This document shows, one piece after another, positions 1-8,004 of a stretch of DNA of 34,098 nt. The DNA lies in contig NZ_VWOH01000005.1 of assembly GCF_009268075.1 (NCBI RefSeq), positions 1-34,098 on the forward strand, given 5' to 3'. The position numbers were made by a program, and so were the translations under genes. Positions within the stretch are counted from its first letter, which is position 1. Each line of letters begins with the position of its first letter. The notes beneath the pieces are model-generated. The model saw only the letters and a list, made by a program, of their open reading frames with translations. It had not been told where the DNA came from and ran no database searches. This DNA comes from 'Cynodon dactylon' phytoplasma. Lineage in GTDB: Bacteria > Bacillota_I > Bacilli_A > Acholeplasmatales > Acholeplasmataceae.

Positions 1-1
1 C

Positions 2-3000
2 GAAATATTTTATATTTTATATAATAATTTTTATTCTATTGAAATAGAAAAGAAATTATGTACATTTAAAATAGATCCTTTTATTCTTAAATATTTGAAA
101 GAACCTAAAATTTTAGAAAAAATGAAGTTTTTATTATTAAAAAATTATAATTTAGATTTAGATTTTGTTTTAAAAACAGAAAATGAAGAAAAAAATGAAA
201 AAGAAGATAAAAAATCAAATGAAAAAAATATTGACAAAATTATTCAATCTAACAGAAATGATTCGAAATATTTTATGAAAAAACAAATCCAAAAAGATAA
301 AATTGTTGAAATAAGTTTTAAAGAAATACCTTATCATAAAGAAATAGCAAAAGAATTTTTTAATAAGTATTCTCATTTTAAAATCGAAGGTTATATACAA
401 AAACCAGAATTTATTTTAGTTAGAAATAAAAGTATTTTATTTTCTTTTTATTTATTAGATAAAATAACAAAGCAGGATTCTATAATATATAGAAAATTTT
501 TTTTACCTAATGATCCAAATTTAAAAAAAATTAAAAAAGATTTTAAAGATGGTGTTAATATTCAAATAATTTCTTTTATGGATAAATATGAAAAAAATCA
601 GGAATTTTTTTTCAGTTTTGACTTTGATAAAAAAAATATCCATTATCAACCTTATAAAATTTTAAGCGAAATTCCTTTGCATTTAGAAAGAATGGATAAT
701 TATAAAGGAAAAAAAAGGATTGAATTTCATTTACATACAAAAATGTCTAATTTAGACGCAATTGCAAATGTAGAAGATTATTTAGATATAGCTGAAAAAT
801 GGAAACATGAAGCTATAGCTTTTACTGATCATAACGGAATTTATGCTTTTCCAGAAATAGACAAATTTTCAAAAAAAAAAAAAATTAAACCTATCTTAGG
901 AATAGAAATAGATTTTATAGAAGAAAAAGATATTTTTATTACTAATCAAAAAGATTATCCTTTTTTTCAAGATTTTAATTTAAAACAACAGAAATATGTA
1001 GTTTTCGACTTTGAAACTACAGGACTATCTAAAGTAAGAGATAAAATTATTGAAATATCAGCTGTTAAAATAGAAAATGGTATCATTATTGATCAATTTT
1101 TTGATGAATTAATCAATCCTGAAATTCCTTTAAATAATATAATAAAAGAATTAACTGGTATTTCGAATAATGAATTACATAATAAACCTATTATTAAAGA
1201 AGTTTTACCACGTTTTTTAGATTTTATTAAAGGTTATGTTTTAGTAGCTCATAATTCTAATTTTGATATAGGTTTTTTAAAAGAAAAAATTAAACAATTA
1301 AATATAGATTTTCAAATGCAACCTGTTATTGATACTTTATCTTTAACACAAAAATATTTCGGAGATAGTATAAAATTTTTTAGTTTAAAAAAAATAGCTA
1401 TTTTTTTTAAGATTAAACAAAATATGGAAGGTAATCATCATAGAGCTTTATTTGATGCTAACACCACAGCTTTAGTTTTTATTGAAATTTTAAAAAAATT
1501 AGAAGAAAAAAATATTGTTAATTTTTATGATTTAAAAGATCCTTTAAAAAATATTTTTGAAAGATCTTATCATGTTAATATTTTAGTAAAAAACCAAAAA
1601 GGATATAAAAATTTATTTCATTTAGTTAGTGATGCTTTAACAACAGATTTTTATAATAAACCAAGAGTTTTGAAAAGTAAATTCAAACAAAGAAAAGAAG
1701 GTTTATTAATAGGTAGTGGTTGTTCAGAAGGTAATGTTTTTGAAATTGCATTAAATAATAATGATGAAGAATTAGCAAAAGCTATTTCTTTTTATGATTA
1801 TATCGAGGTTCAACCTATTAATGCTTATAAAAATATAATTTATGATTTAGGTGGCGGAGAGAATGCTATACAAATTATTCAAAACACTATTTTAAAAATT
1901 ATTAAAGAATCCCAAAAACAGAACAAAATTATTATTGCTACTGGAGATGTTCATTATATACAACCTTATGATAAAATATACAGAGAAATTTATATTAATG
2001 CTAAATTAATCGGCGGTGGTATTCATAAATTATATAAATATTCTTCAGAAAACTTACCAGATAATTATTTATTAACTACACAAGAGATGTTAGATAATTT
2101 TTATTTTATTAAAGATGATAAAATGAAAGAAGATATAGTTATAAATAATACACATTTGTTAAATCAACAAATCGATAATATTAAAATTTTTCCTGATAAA
2201 CTTTTTTTTCTTTCAGATAATTCTTTTCAAGATAAACTAAAAATATTCAGTATTAAAGAAGAAATAAATAAATTAATTAAAAATAAAATAGAAAATAATT
2301 ATGGAAAAATATTACATCCTTTTGTAAAGAATAGACTTAAAAAAGAGTTAAAAAGTATTTTAGGAAATAATAATGATCAAAATAAAACTAATCCGAGTAT
2401 TGCTCCTATTTATTATTTATCTTATCTTTTATCTAAAAAATCAATAGAAAATAATTATCCTGTAGGATCTAGAGGTTCTATCGGTTCTTCTTTAGTAGCT
2501 AATCTTTTAGAAATAACAGAAGTGAACCCTTTAAAACCTCATTATATTTGTCCTAAATGTAAATATACTGTTTTTCAAATAAGTTCAGAAGAAAAAGAAC
2601 AAAATAAAGATTATCAAAAATATATAAATCTAATGGGAAAAGATTCTAATAATTATGATTTTTTTGATTCTATTTTTTCAGGTTATGATTTACCAAATAT
2701 TAATTGTCCTTTTTGTGATGTTCAGTTTTTGAAAGATGGGCAAGATATACCATTTGAAACTTTTTTAGGTTTTGAAGGTAATAAAACTCCAGATATTGAT
2801 TTAAATTTTGCAGGAGATTATCAAAGTCAAGCTCATAATTATATAAAAGAACTTATGGGAGAAGAAAATGTTTTTAGAGCTGGTACTATTCAAACTGTTG
2901 CTAAAAGATATGCTTTTGGATATATTAAAGGATTTATCAAAGAAAAAAAATTAGAAGATAAAATACGTTTTTGTGAAATTTATAGAAGAGCTAATATTAT

Positions 3001-4264
3001 AGAAGGCGTTAAAAGATCGACTGGTCAACATCCTGGAGGTATTGTAGTTGTTCCGAAAGACAATTCTATCTTAGAAATAACTCCTATTCAATATCCTGCT
3101 AATGATATAAAATCTAATTGGAAAACTACTCATTTTGATTATCATTCTTTTGAAAAAAATTTGTTTAAAATAGATATTTTAGGTCATGATGATCCTACAA
3201 TGATTAAGTTTTTTATGGATTATGTTCATCAAAATCCTGATAAATTTTCTTTTAATAAGTATAAAGATATTCCTATAGACGATCCTAAAGTTTATGAAAT
3301 TTTTAAAAATCAAAATTTAGATAATTATGAAAATTCTATTTCGTCTTTAGCTATACCAGAATTTGGAACTAATTTTGTTATAGAAATGCTCAGAACAATT
3401 TACCAAAAAGAGAAAAAAAGTTTTAATTTTGCTAGTTTGGTTAAAGTATCTGGTTTATCTCATGGTACTGATGTTTGGTTAAAAAATGCTCAAGATATTT
3501 TGAATAAAAAAGGTGATTTTAGTAAATTTGAAGAAAAAATTTGTTTTGATGATATTATTTGTTGTCGTGATGAAATTCTAAATACTTTAATAAAAAAAGG
3601 AATAGAACCATTAAAAGCTTTTGAGATTATGGAATTTGTACGTAAAGGACAACAACATTCTGATTTGGAAAAGTGGGAAAATTTAATTTTACCTTTAAAA
3701 GATAAAATTGAAAAATGGTATTTAAAATCATTGAGTAAAATCAGATATTTATTTCCTAAAGCTCATGCTACAGCTTATGTTTTAATGGCTATAAGAATAG
3801 CATGGTTTAAAGTTTATCATCCTCTTTTATTTTATAGTGGTTTTTTTTCTAAAAGGACAGATCAATTTGATTACGATTTAATGCTTCAAGATAGTCATAA
3901 TATACAAAAAAAAATATCTAAATTGGAACACGATTTGATAAGAAAAAAAATAACAGCAAAAGAACAAAGTATGATAAATACTTTAAAAAATACTTTAGAA
4001 ATGATTAAAAGAGGATATAAATTTTTACCTATTGATTTAAATAAATCAGAATCTTTTTTATTTGTTATTGAAGATAATAAAGCTCTTAGAATGCCTTTTA
4101 TTACTATAGATGGTCTAGGAGATGTAGCTGCAGAAAATATTGTAGAAAATAGAAAAAATAAGTTATTTAGTAAAATTGATATTAAATCAAGAATTAAGAT
4201 TAATAAAACTCTTTGGAAGAAATTTGAAGAATTAAAAATTATAGAACAACTTCCAGATTCATAA
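2..4264 (+). CDS. polC: DNA polymerase III alpha subunit, PolC type (5' partial)
   Basis: Replicative DNA polymerase of low-GC Gram-positives, with built-in 3'-5' proofreading. The frame is open to the left edge (1420 codons visible), so the TTG at 95 is internal and the true start lies outside; PolC is usually about 1430-1470 residues, so little is missing. Counting from base 2: the first PHP half has F-H-L-H-T near 242-246. The inserted DnaQ-like exonuclease (about 330-500) has D-F-E at 336-338 and H-R-A-L-F-D near 481. The second PHP half has G-D-V-H near 650. A C-x2-C pair near 850 and another near 902 form a zinc site. The polymerase core has P-D-I-D-L-N-F near 930 and F-K-I-D-I-L-G-H-D-D near 1056, supplying the catalytic aspartates. 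All catalytic motifs look intact. No clear terminator follows. Confidence 0.97.
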   Translation, partial: EIFYILYNNFYSIEIEKKLCTFKIDPFILKYLKEPKILEKMKFLLLKNYNLDLDFVLKTENEEKNEKEDKKSNEKNIDKIIQSNRNDSKYFMKKQIQKDKIVEISFKEIPYHKEIAKEFFNKYSHFKIEGYIQKPEFILVRNKSILFSFYLLDKITKQDSIIYRKFFLPNDPNLKKIKKDFKDGVNIQIISFMDKYEKNQEFFFSFDFDKKNIHYQPYKILSEIPLHLERMDNYKGKKRIEFHLHTKMSNLDAIANVEDYLDIAEKWKHEAIAFTDHNGIYAFPEIDKFSKKKKIKPILGIEIDFIEEKDIFITNQKDYPFFQDFNLKQQKYVVFDFETTGLSKVRDKIIEISAVKIENGIIIDQFFDELINPEIPLNNIIKELTGISNNELHNKPIIKEVLPRFLDFIKGYVLVAHNSNFDIGFLKEKIKQLNIDFQMQPVIDTLSLTQKYFGDSIKFFSLKKIAIFFKIKQNMEGNHHRALFDANTTALVFIEILKKLEEKNIVNFYDLKDPLKNIFERSYHVNILVKNQKGYKNLFHLVSDALTTDFYNKPRVLKSKFKQRKEGLLIGSGCSEGNVFEIALNNNDEELAKAISFYDYIEVQPINAYKNIIYDLGGGENAIQIIQNTILKIIKESQKQNKIIIATGDVHYIQPYDKIYREIYINAKLIGGGIHKLYKYSSENLPDNYLLTTQEMLDNFYFIKDDKMKEDIVINNTHLLNQQIDNIKIFPDKLFFLSDNSFQDKLKIFSIKEEINKLIKNKIENNYGKILHPFVKNRLKKELKSILGNNNDQNKTNPSIAPIYYLSYLLSKKSIENNYPVGSRGSIGSSLVANLLEITEVNPLKPHYICPKCKYTVFQISSEEKEQNKDYQKYINLMGKDSNNYDFFDSIFSGYDLPNINCPFCDVQFLKDGQDIPFETFLGFEGNKTPDIDLNFAGDYQSQAHNYIKELMGEENVFRAGTIQTVAKRYAFGYIKGFIKEKKLEDKIRFCEIYRRANIIEGVKRSTGQHPGGIVVVPKDNSILEITPIQYPANDIKSNWKTTHFDYHSFEKNLFKIDILGHDDPTMIKFFMDYVHQNPDKFSFNKYKDIPIDDPKVYEIFKNQNLDNYENSISSLAIPEFGTNFVIEMLRTIYQKEKKSFNFASLVKVSGLSHGTDVWLKNAQDILNKKGDFSKFEEKICFDDIICCRDEILNTLIKKGIEPLKAFEIMEFVRKGQQHSDLEKWENLILPLKDKIEKWYLKSLSKIRYLFPKAHATAYVLMAIRIAWFKVYHPLLFYSGFFSKRTDQFDYDLMLQDSHNIQKKISKLEHDLIRKKITAKEQSMINTLKNTLEMIKRGYKFLPIDLNKSESFLFVIEDNKALRMPFITIDGLGDVAAENIVENRKNKLFSKIDIKSRIKINKTLWKKFEELKIIEQLPDS

Positions 4265-4447
4265 TATTTTTAAAATAGTAATATTTGAGCTTATATTTAT
4301 ATTTAAAATATTTTATATTTTTTAATTTATCTCTATCTTAAAAACAAAGTCTGTATTATAATGTATTTAGAGTTAGTTACTAAAAAAAGAAATAATTCAA
4401 ATAATTTAATTTAAAAAAATATTTAAAAACGAATTAATTAATTCTGT

Positions 4448-4476
4448 TTGAATCACAAAATAAATTATCTCATAAT
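4448..4476 (+). promoter_or_regulatory. Predicted sigma-70-type promoter of nox
   Basis: TTGAAT at 4448-4453 and CATAAT at 4471-4476 are separated by exactly 17 bp (4 of 6 and 5 of 6 consensus matches). The predicted transcript would start about 45 bases before the nox start codon. A Shine-Dalgarno AAGGA (4515-4519) sits 10 bases before the ATG. Assignment is by consensus and position only. Confidence 0.55.
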
Positions 4477-4481
4477 GAGAT
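4467..4481. promoter_or_regulatory. Palindrome overlapping the nox -10 (possible operator)
   Basis: ATCTCATAATGAGAT is a perfect 7-bp inverted repeat around a single central base. It covers the whole predicted -10 hexamer of nox. A symmetric site in this position is typical of a repressor operator. No regulator is encoded nearby, so the binding protein is unknown, and chance symmetry in A+T-rich DNA cannot be excluded. Confidence 0.35.
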
Positions 4482-4529
4482 CAAATTAGAATTAAATTAA
4501 GAAATTTTAGAATTAAGGATGTTGATGTT

Positions 4530-5879
4530 ATGAAAGTTATTATAATAGGTTGTACTCATGCTGGTACTACTGCTGCCAAAACAATACTAAAAAGAAACGA
4601 AGATGTTCAAATTTCTATTTATGAAAAAAATGATAATGTTTCTTTTCTTTCTTGTGGAATAGCTTTGTATATCGGTGGAGTTGTAAAGGATAAAAAAGGA
4701 TTATTTTATTCAAACTCTGAAGAACTTAAACAAATGGGTGCTAATATTAAATTGAAACATGAAGTATTAAATATTGATTTTGTGAAAAAAGAAATTTTGG
4801 TTAAAGATTTGGAAAAAAATAAAGAATTTATAGATAATTTTGATAAGTTAGTTATTTCTATGGGATCTTGGCCTATTATTCCTCAAATTGAAGGTGTGAA
4901 TTGTAATAATGTTCTTTTATCTAAAAATTTTGAACATGCTAATAAAATTATAGAATATGCTAAAAATATTAAAAAAATAGTAGTAATAGGTGCTGGTTAT
5001 ATTGGAGTCGAATTAGCAGAATCTTTTGCTAAACAAAATAAAGATGTTGTATTAATAGATACTCAAGATAGAATAATGTCTAAATATTTAGATAAAGAAT
5101 TTACTGACATAGCTGAAAAAACACTTTTAGAAAATAATGTCAAGTTAATGTTAGGTCAAAAAGTATCGGATTTTAAAATAAAAAATGGATTAGTAACTCA
5201 TGTAAAAACTGATAAAGGTTGTTATGAAACAGAATTAGTTATTATGTGTATTAGTTTTAAGCCAAACACAGAATTAGTTCAACCTTACTTAAAAACATCT
5301 TCAAATGGAGCTTTAATAGTTAACAGTTTTTTACAAACTTCTAATCCAGATGTTTATGCTTGTGGTGATTGTACTAATATTTTTTATAATCCTACCCAAG
5401 AATATAATTACATTCCTTTAGCTACAAATGCTGTCAGAATGGGAACTATTATAGGTCTTAATATTAAGGAAAATAATCAAAAATATTTAGGTACTCAAGG
5501 TACAAGTGGTATTAAAATTTTTGATTTAAGTATTTCTTCTACTGGTTTGACAGAATATGTTGCTAAATCTTTAAATATTAATTATGGAGTTATTAAAATT
5601 AAAGATGCTAACAGACCAGAATTTATGCCTGATTATGATTCTGTTTTTTTAAAAGTAATTTTTAATAAAAACACAAAACAAATTTTAGGAGGACAAATTT
5701 TATCTACTATAGATATGACAGAAAAAATTAATACTCTAAGTGTTTGTATTCAAAAAAAAATGACTATTGATGAATTAGCTTTTGTAGATTTCTTTTTTCA
5801 TCCTTATTTTAACAAACCTTTTAGCTTATTAAATTTAGCTGGTTTGAAATATTTAGAAACATTTTCAGAAAAGAAATAA
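4530..5879 (+). CDS. nox: NADH oxidase, FAD-dependent (pyridine nucleotide-disulfide family)
   Basis: A 449-residue flavoprotein that probably oxidises NADH with O2 to regenerate NAD+ and remove oxygen. The N-terminal FAD fold begins M-K-V-I-I-I-G-C-T-H-A-G, including the His10 typical of the NADH oxidase/NADH peroxidase group. The single redox Cys is at position 42 in S-F-L-S-C-G-I-A. A second Rossmann motif (G-A-G-Y-I-G-V-E-L) near 155-163 binds NADH. V-Y-A-C-G-D-C near 275-281 is the second FAD contact, and the C-terminal third is the dimerisation domain. The ATG has a Shine-Dalgarno AAGGA 10 bases upstream. It follows polC by 265 bp with its own predicted promoter, and convergent genes behind it share a hairpin terminator. 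CoA-disulfide reductase is the closest alternative because it shares Cys42. Water- versus peroxide-forming activity cannot be told from sequence. Confidence 0.88.
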   Translation: MKVIIIGCTHAGTTAAKTILKRNEDVQISIYEKNDNVSFLSCGIALYIGGVVKDKKGLFYSNSEELKQMGANIKLKHEVLNIDFVKKEILVKDLEKNKEFIDNFDKLVISMGSWPIIPQIEGVNCNNVLLSKNFEHANKIIEYAKNIKKIVVIGAGYIGVELAESFAKQNKDVVLIDTQDRIMSKYLDKEFTDIAEKTLLENNVKLMLGQKVSDFKIKNGLVTHVKTDKGCYETELVIMCISFKPNTELVQPYLKTSSNGALIVNSFLQTSNPDVYACGDCTNIFYNPTQEYNYIPLATNAVRMGTIIGLNIKENNQKYLGTQGTSGIKIFDLSISSTGLTEYVAKSLNINYGVIKIKDANRPEFMPDYDSVFLKVIFNKNTKQILGGQILSTIDMTEKINTLSVCIQKKMTIDELAFVDFFFHPYFNKPFSLLNLAGLKYLETFSEKK

Positions 5880-5902
5880 TTATAATAATTAAATTAGAAT
5901 TT

Positions 5903-5955
5903 TATATAAATAAAAAAAATATAAACATTATGTTTATATTTTTTTTATTTATATA
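5903..5955. terminator. Bidirectional hairpin terminator between nox and the next gene
   Basis: A perfect 26-bp inverted repeat (arms 5903-5928 and 5930-5955, one central base) lies between convergent genes. Eight-base A and T runs inside the arms give a U-rich tract for either strand, so it can terminate both transcripts. Confidence 0.75.
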
Positions 5956-6011
5956 TTAATTTCTTTTATTAATTAGAATAAAATTTAATAAATTAAAATA
6001 AAAATTTTATA

Positions 6012-6851
6012 TTAATAAAAGTTAAATTCATTAAAATCAACGTATACATAATCATATACATCAACATAGTTTAATGAAAATGATTCATCTTCATTTGGAA
6101 ATTGATCGAGAAATATCTTTTTTTTCTTTAATTTTTGAATTTTATTATTAGAATCATTATATTTATATTCACATATTATTTTATCTATTTTTTTATTTTT
6201 AAATTTAAATAGATTAATTTTAAAATTAAAAATAGAAAATTGAATTCCATTTTTGTTTTGGGTCATTTTAGAATATAATTTTTTGTTTATTATTTGATTT
6301 TTATCGTTGTATTCATAGATATATTTTTCTATATAAAAAGATGTTTTATCATGTAAATAAAATTTTTTTTGACTTTTTAATTTTCCTTGTTGGTCATATT
6401 TATATTTGATTTTAAATTGGTCTTTTGAGTTTTTAATACTCACAAGTTGATTTTTTTCATTATATTGAAAAGTTTCTATGTTAGAAGAATTTTTTTTTAT
6501 TTCTTTTTTTTTTACAATTCTGTTATTTTCATCATATATATATTCGAAAGTTTTTTCAATTTCATTATTTGAGTTTAAAATTTTTTTTTTATATAATTTT
6601 ATTTCATTATTAAAATTTGAATACTCATATATTTTATCTTTTTGTTTGTTTATATTGTTGGCATTGTTCTTATATCTAGCTATTTTTTTTATATTTTCTC
6701 CTTCTTTTAATGAATAAGGTTGATAATTCGGATAACAGTGTATTAAAGAAGTAAAAAAGATATTTTTAATTAAAAAAAAACTCAATAAAATTATTAAAAA
6801 TATTTTGATATTTATGTTTTTTATATTTTTTTGTTTTTTTGTTTTATTCAT
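6012..6851 (-). CDS. Membrane-anchored or secreted protein with YD-like repeats, unknown function
   Basis: 279 residues, not assigned to a named family. A lysine-rich N-terminus (about 1-16) precedes a hydrophobic segment (about 17-36), giving an N-in/C-out anchor or an uncleaved Sec signal. The rest is a Lys/Asn/Tyr-rich outer domain. From about residue 100 it has recurring units of the form aromatic-x-Y-(D/N)-E/Q-x-(N/G)-x-(I/L)-(V/K): Y-I-Y-D-E-N-N-R-I-V, F-Q-Y-N-E-K-N-Q-L-V, Y-K-Y-D-Q-Q-G-K-L-K and Y-E-Y-N-D-K-N-Q-I-I, spaced about 20-35 residues apart. These resemble RHS/YD repeats of bacterial surface proteins. ATG at 6849-6851 has only a weak A/G-rich upstream stretch. It is transcribed divergently from the DUF2963-like gene at 7202 and convergently to nox. 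A host-facing surface protein is an inference. Confidence 0.7.
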   Translation of the reverse strand: MNKTKKQKNIKNINIKIFLIILLSFFLIKNIFFTSLIHCYPNYQPYSLKEGENIKKIARYKNNANNINKQKDKIYEYSNFNNEIKLYKKKILNSNNEIEKTFEYIYDENNRIVKKKEIKKNSSNIETFQYNEKNQLVSIKNSKDQFKIKYKYDQQGKLKSQKKFYLHDKTSFYIEKYIYEYNDKNQIINKKLYSKMTQNKNGIQFSIFNFKINLFKFKNKKIDKIICEYKYNDSNNKIQKLKKKKIFLDQFPNEDESFSLNYVDVYDYVYVDFNEFNFY

Positions 6852-7070
6852 ATTTCAAATATTTTGTCTTTCTAATTTATTTATTATGAATTTATTTAAT
6901 TTATTTTTAAAATAAAAAAATATTATGTGATTTAATTTTAACTTATATTTTTTTTCAAATCACAATACGTAGTATAATTAATTTTTTTGAAAATATATCG
7001 ATAAAATTAACTATTTCTATTTTTATTAATATTTTATTATTTTAATATATTTAATATAGTTTAATGATAT

Positions 7071-7098
7071 TTGACATTTTTTTTTTTTTAGTTAGTAT
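7071..7098 (+). promoter_or_regulatory. Candidate promoter of the DUF2963-like gene
   Basis: A perfect -35 TTGACA (7071-7076) is followed after 16 bp by TAGTAT (7093-7098), a 4-of-6 -10. The predicted leader is about 95 bases and contains the hairpin at 7160-7192. Confidence 0.45.
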
Positions 7099-7159
7099 GT
7101 TAGCAGTTATTTATTTTTTTATCTTTTTGAATATTTTAGAAAATAAGAGGTTTTAGTTT

Positions 7160-7192
7160 AATATTTATTAAATAAATTATTTAATAAATATT
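7160..7192 (+). promoter_or_regulatory. Hairpin in the 5' leader, between a possible Shine-Dalgarno and the ATG
   Basis: A perfect 16-bp inverted repeat (7160-7175 and 7177-7192, one central base) ends 9 bases before the ATG at 7202. The only purine-rich ribosome-binding candidate, GAGG at 7147-7150, lies on the other side. Folding would shorten the GAGG-to-ATG gap from 51 to about 18 bases. Pure A/T arms make an actual fold uncertain. Confidence 0.45.
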
Positions 7193-7201
7193 AAATAAAT
7201 T

Positions 7202-7888
7202 ATGATAGATAACATATTATCAAAAAAAAATGATTTTTTATTTATTATTTTTAACTTTTTCGTTTTAATTATTATTAATGCATTTATTTTAAATGCATTT
7301 AATACAATTCAAAATAAATATTTTTATTTAATAGAAAAAGTAAAACAAAATTTAGAAGAAATTAATTTACAGAATTTAGAAATATCAAAAGAAAATCAAA
7401 TATTTAAAAATAATCCTAAGGAAATAATAAAGGATGATGGTACTATTGAATATTATAGTTTGTCTAATAACGGTAATATAATAAAAAGAAAAAAAAACGA
7501 TGGAACTATAGAAGAATTCGATCTTAATGGTATTAAATTTAAAGAAATAGATATTCATGGTAATGTTATTTTATTTAAAAATTCATCTTATGATGTAAAA
7601 GATTTTAAAGAAATGGGATTTTCTATTGAACAACTAAAAAAAAGTGGTTTTAATGCTAGCGAAATAAAATCTTTTTATAATTTAGATAAATTGAAAGATG
7701 CTGGTTACAATATCAGAGAATTAAGAGATGCTGGTTTTACTTTAAAAGAATTAGAAAGTGTTGGTTTTGACTTTGATGAAACATATATTGCTTTTGTTTT
7801 TCCTCAATTATATGATGAAGAACCTTCTAGATATCAAAATAAATCTTATAATAAATCTTGTAATTGTCAATTGAATTCTATTAGTTAA
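7202..7888 (+). CDS. DUF2963-like membrane protein with C-terminal decapeptide repeats
   Basis: 228 residues, function unknown. One hydrophobic segment (about 13-32) follows a short basic N-terminus, then a short coiled region (about 40-70). Residues about 75-120 hold two copies of a D-D/N-G-T-I-E-(Y/E) motif with G-N-I-I and G-I-K between them, like the DUF2963 repeats known from phytoplasma proteins. Residues about 138-196 form six roughly ten-residue units of pattern hydrophobic-K/R-(D/E)-x-G-(F/Y)-x3-E, for example L-K-D-A-G-Y-N-I-R-E and L-R-D-A-G-F-T-L-K-E. The tail is Asn/Ser-rich with a C-x-C. The start is unusual: there is no adjacent Shine-Dalgarno and a large hairpin sits just upstream. 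The segment around E-I-I-K-D-D-G-T matches E-I-I-E-K-D-G-T in the protein at 22527-22853, so the two share an N-terminal module. A repeat-mediated surface interaction is inferred. Confidence 0.75.
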   Translation: MIDNILSKKNDFLFIIFNFFVLIIINAFILNAFNTIQNKYFYLIEKVKQNLEEINLQNLEISKENQIFKNNPKEIIKDDGTIEYYSLSNNGNIIKRKKNDGTIEEFDLNGIKFKEIDIHGNVILFKNSSYDVKDFKEMGFSIEQLKKSGFNASEIKSFYNLDKLKDAGYNIRELRDAGFTLKELESVGFDFDETYIAFVFPQLYDEEPSRYQNKSYNKSCNCQLNSIS

Positions 7889-7902
7889 ATTCTATAAAAT
7901 AA

Positions 7903-7949
7903 TTTTTACTTTTTTGATATAAAAATAAGAAAAAGAAAAAAAGTAAAAA
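7903..7949. terminator. Bidirectional terminator between convergent genes
   Basis: A 13-bp perfect inverted repeat, TTTTTACTTTTTT (7903-7915) and its complement (7937-7949), with a 21-base loop. It lies between the stop at 7888 and the convergent helicase stop at 8005. T/A-rich arms could serve both strands. Confidence 0.5.
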
Positions 7950-8004
7950 CGAAATTTAAAAAAAATAACTAATTTTATTAAATATTTTATTTTTATTTAA
8001 TTAA

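Larger units (their letters stand above)
6852..7201. other. 350-bp divergent intergenic region
   Basis: Separates the minus-strand YD-like gene from the plus-strand gene at 7202. It holds a candidate plus-strand promoter (7071-7098), a GAGG at 7147-7150 and a large hairpin (7160-7192). An 8-bp inverted repeat TGTGATTT/AAATCACA (6926-6933 and 6957-6964) lies nearer the minus-strand gene and could be regulatory. No convincing minus-strand promoter or RNA gene was seen. Confidence 0.5.

Noticed and set aside
95-97. TTG as the start of polC
   Set aside because: The frame is open through base 2 and the protein is still shorter than typical PolC, so the start is outside the window.
4357-4362. TATAAT as an alternative nox promoter
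   Set aside because: There is no -35-like hexamer at 16-19 bp, and the 4448/4471 pair is much better.
6478-6717. Plus-strand 79-codon hydrophobic frame
   Set aside because: It is antisense to the Lys/Asn-rich YD-like gene, which produces Phe/Ile/Leu-rich shadows. No ribosome site.
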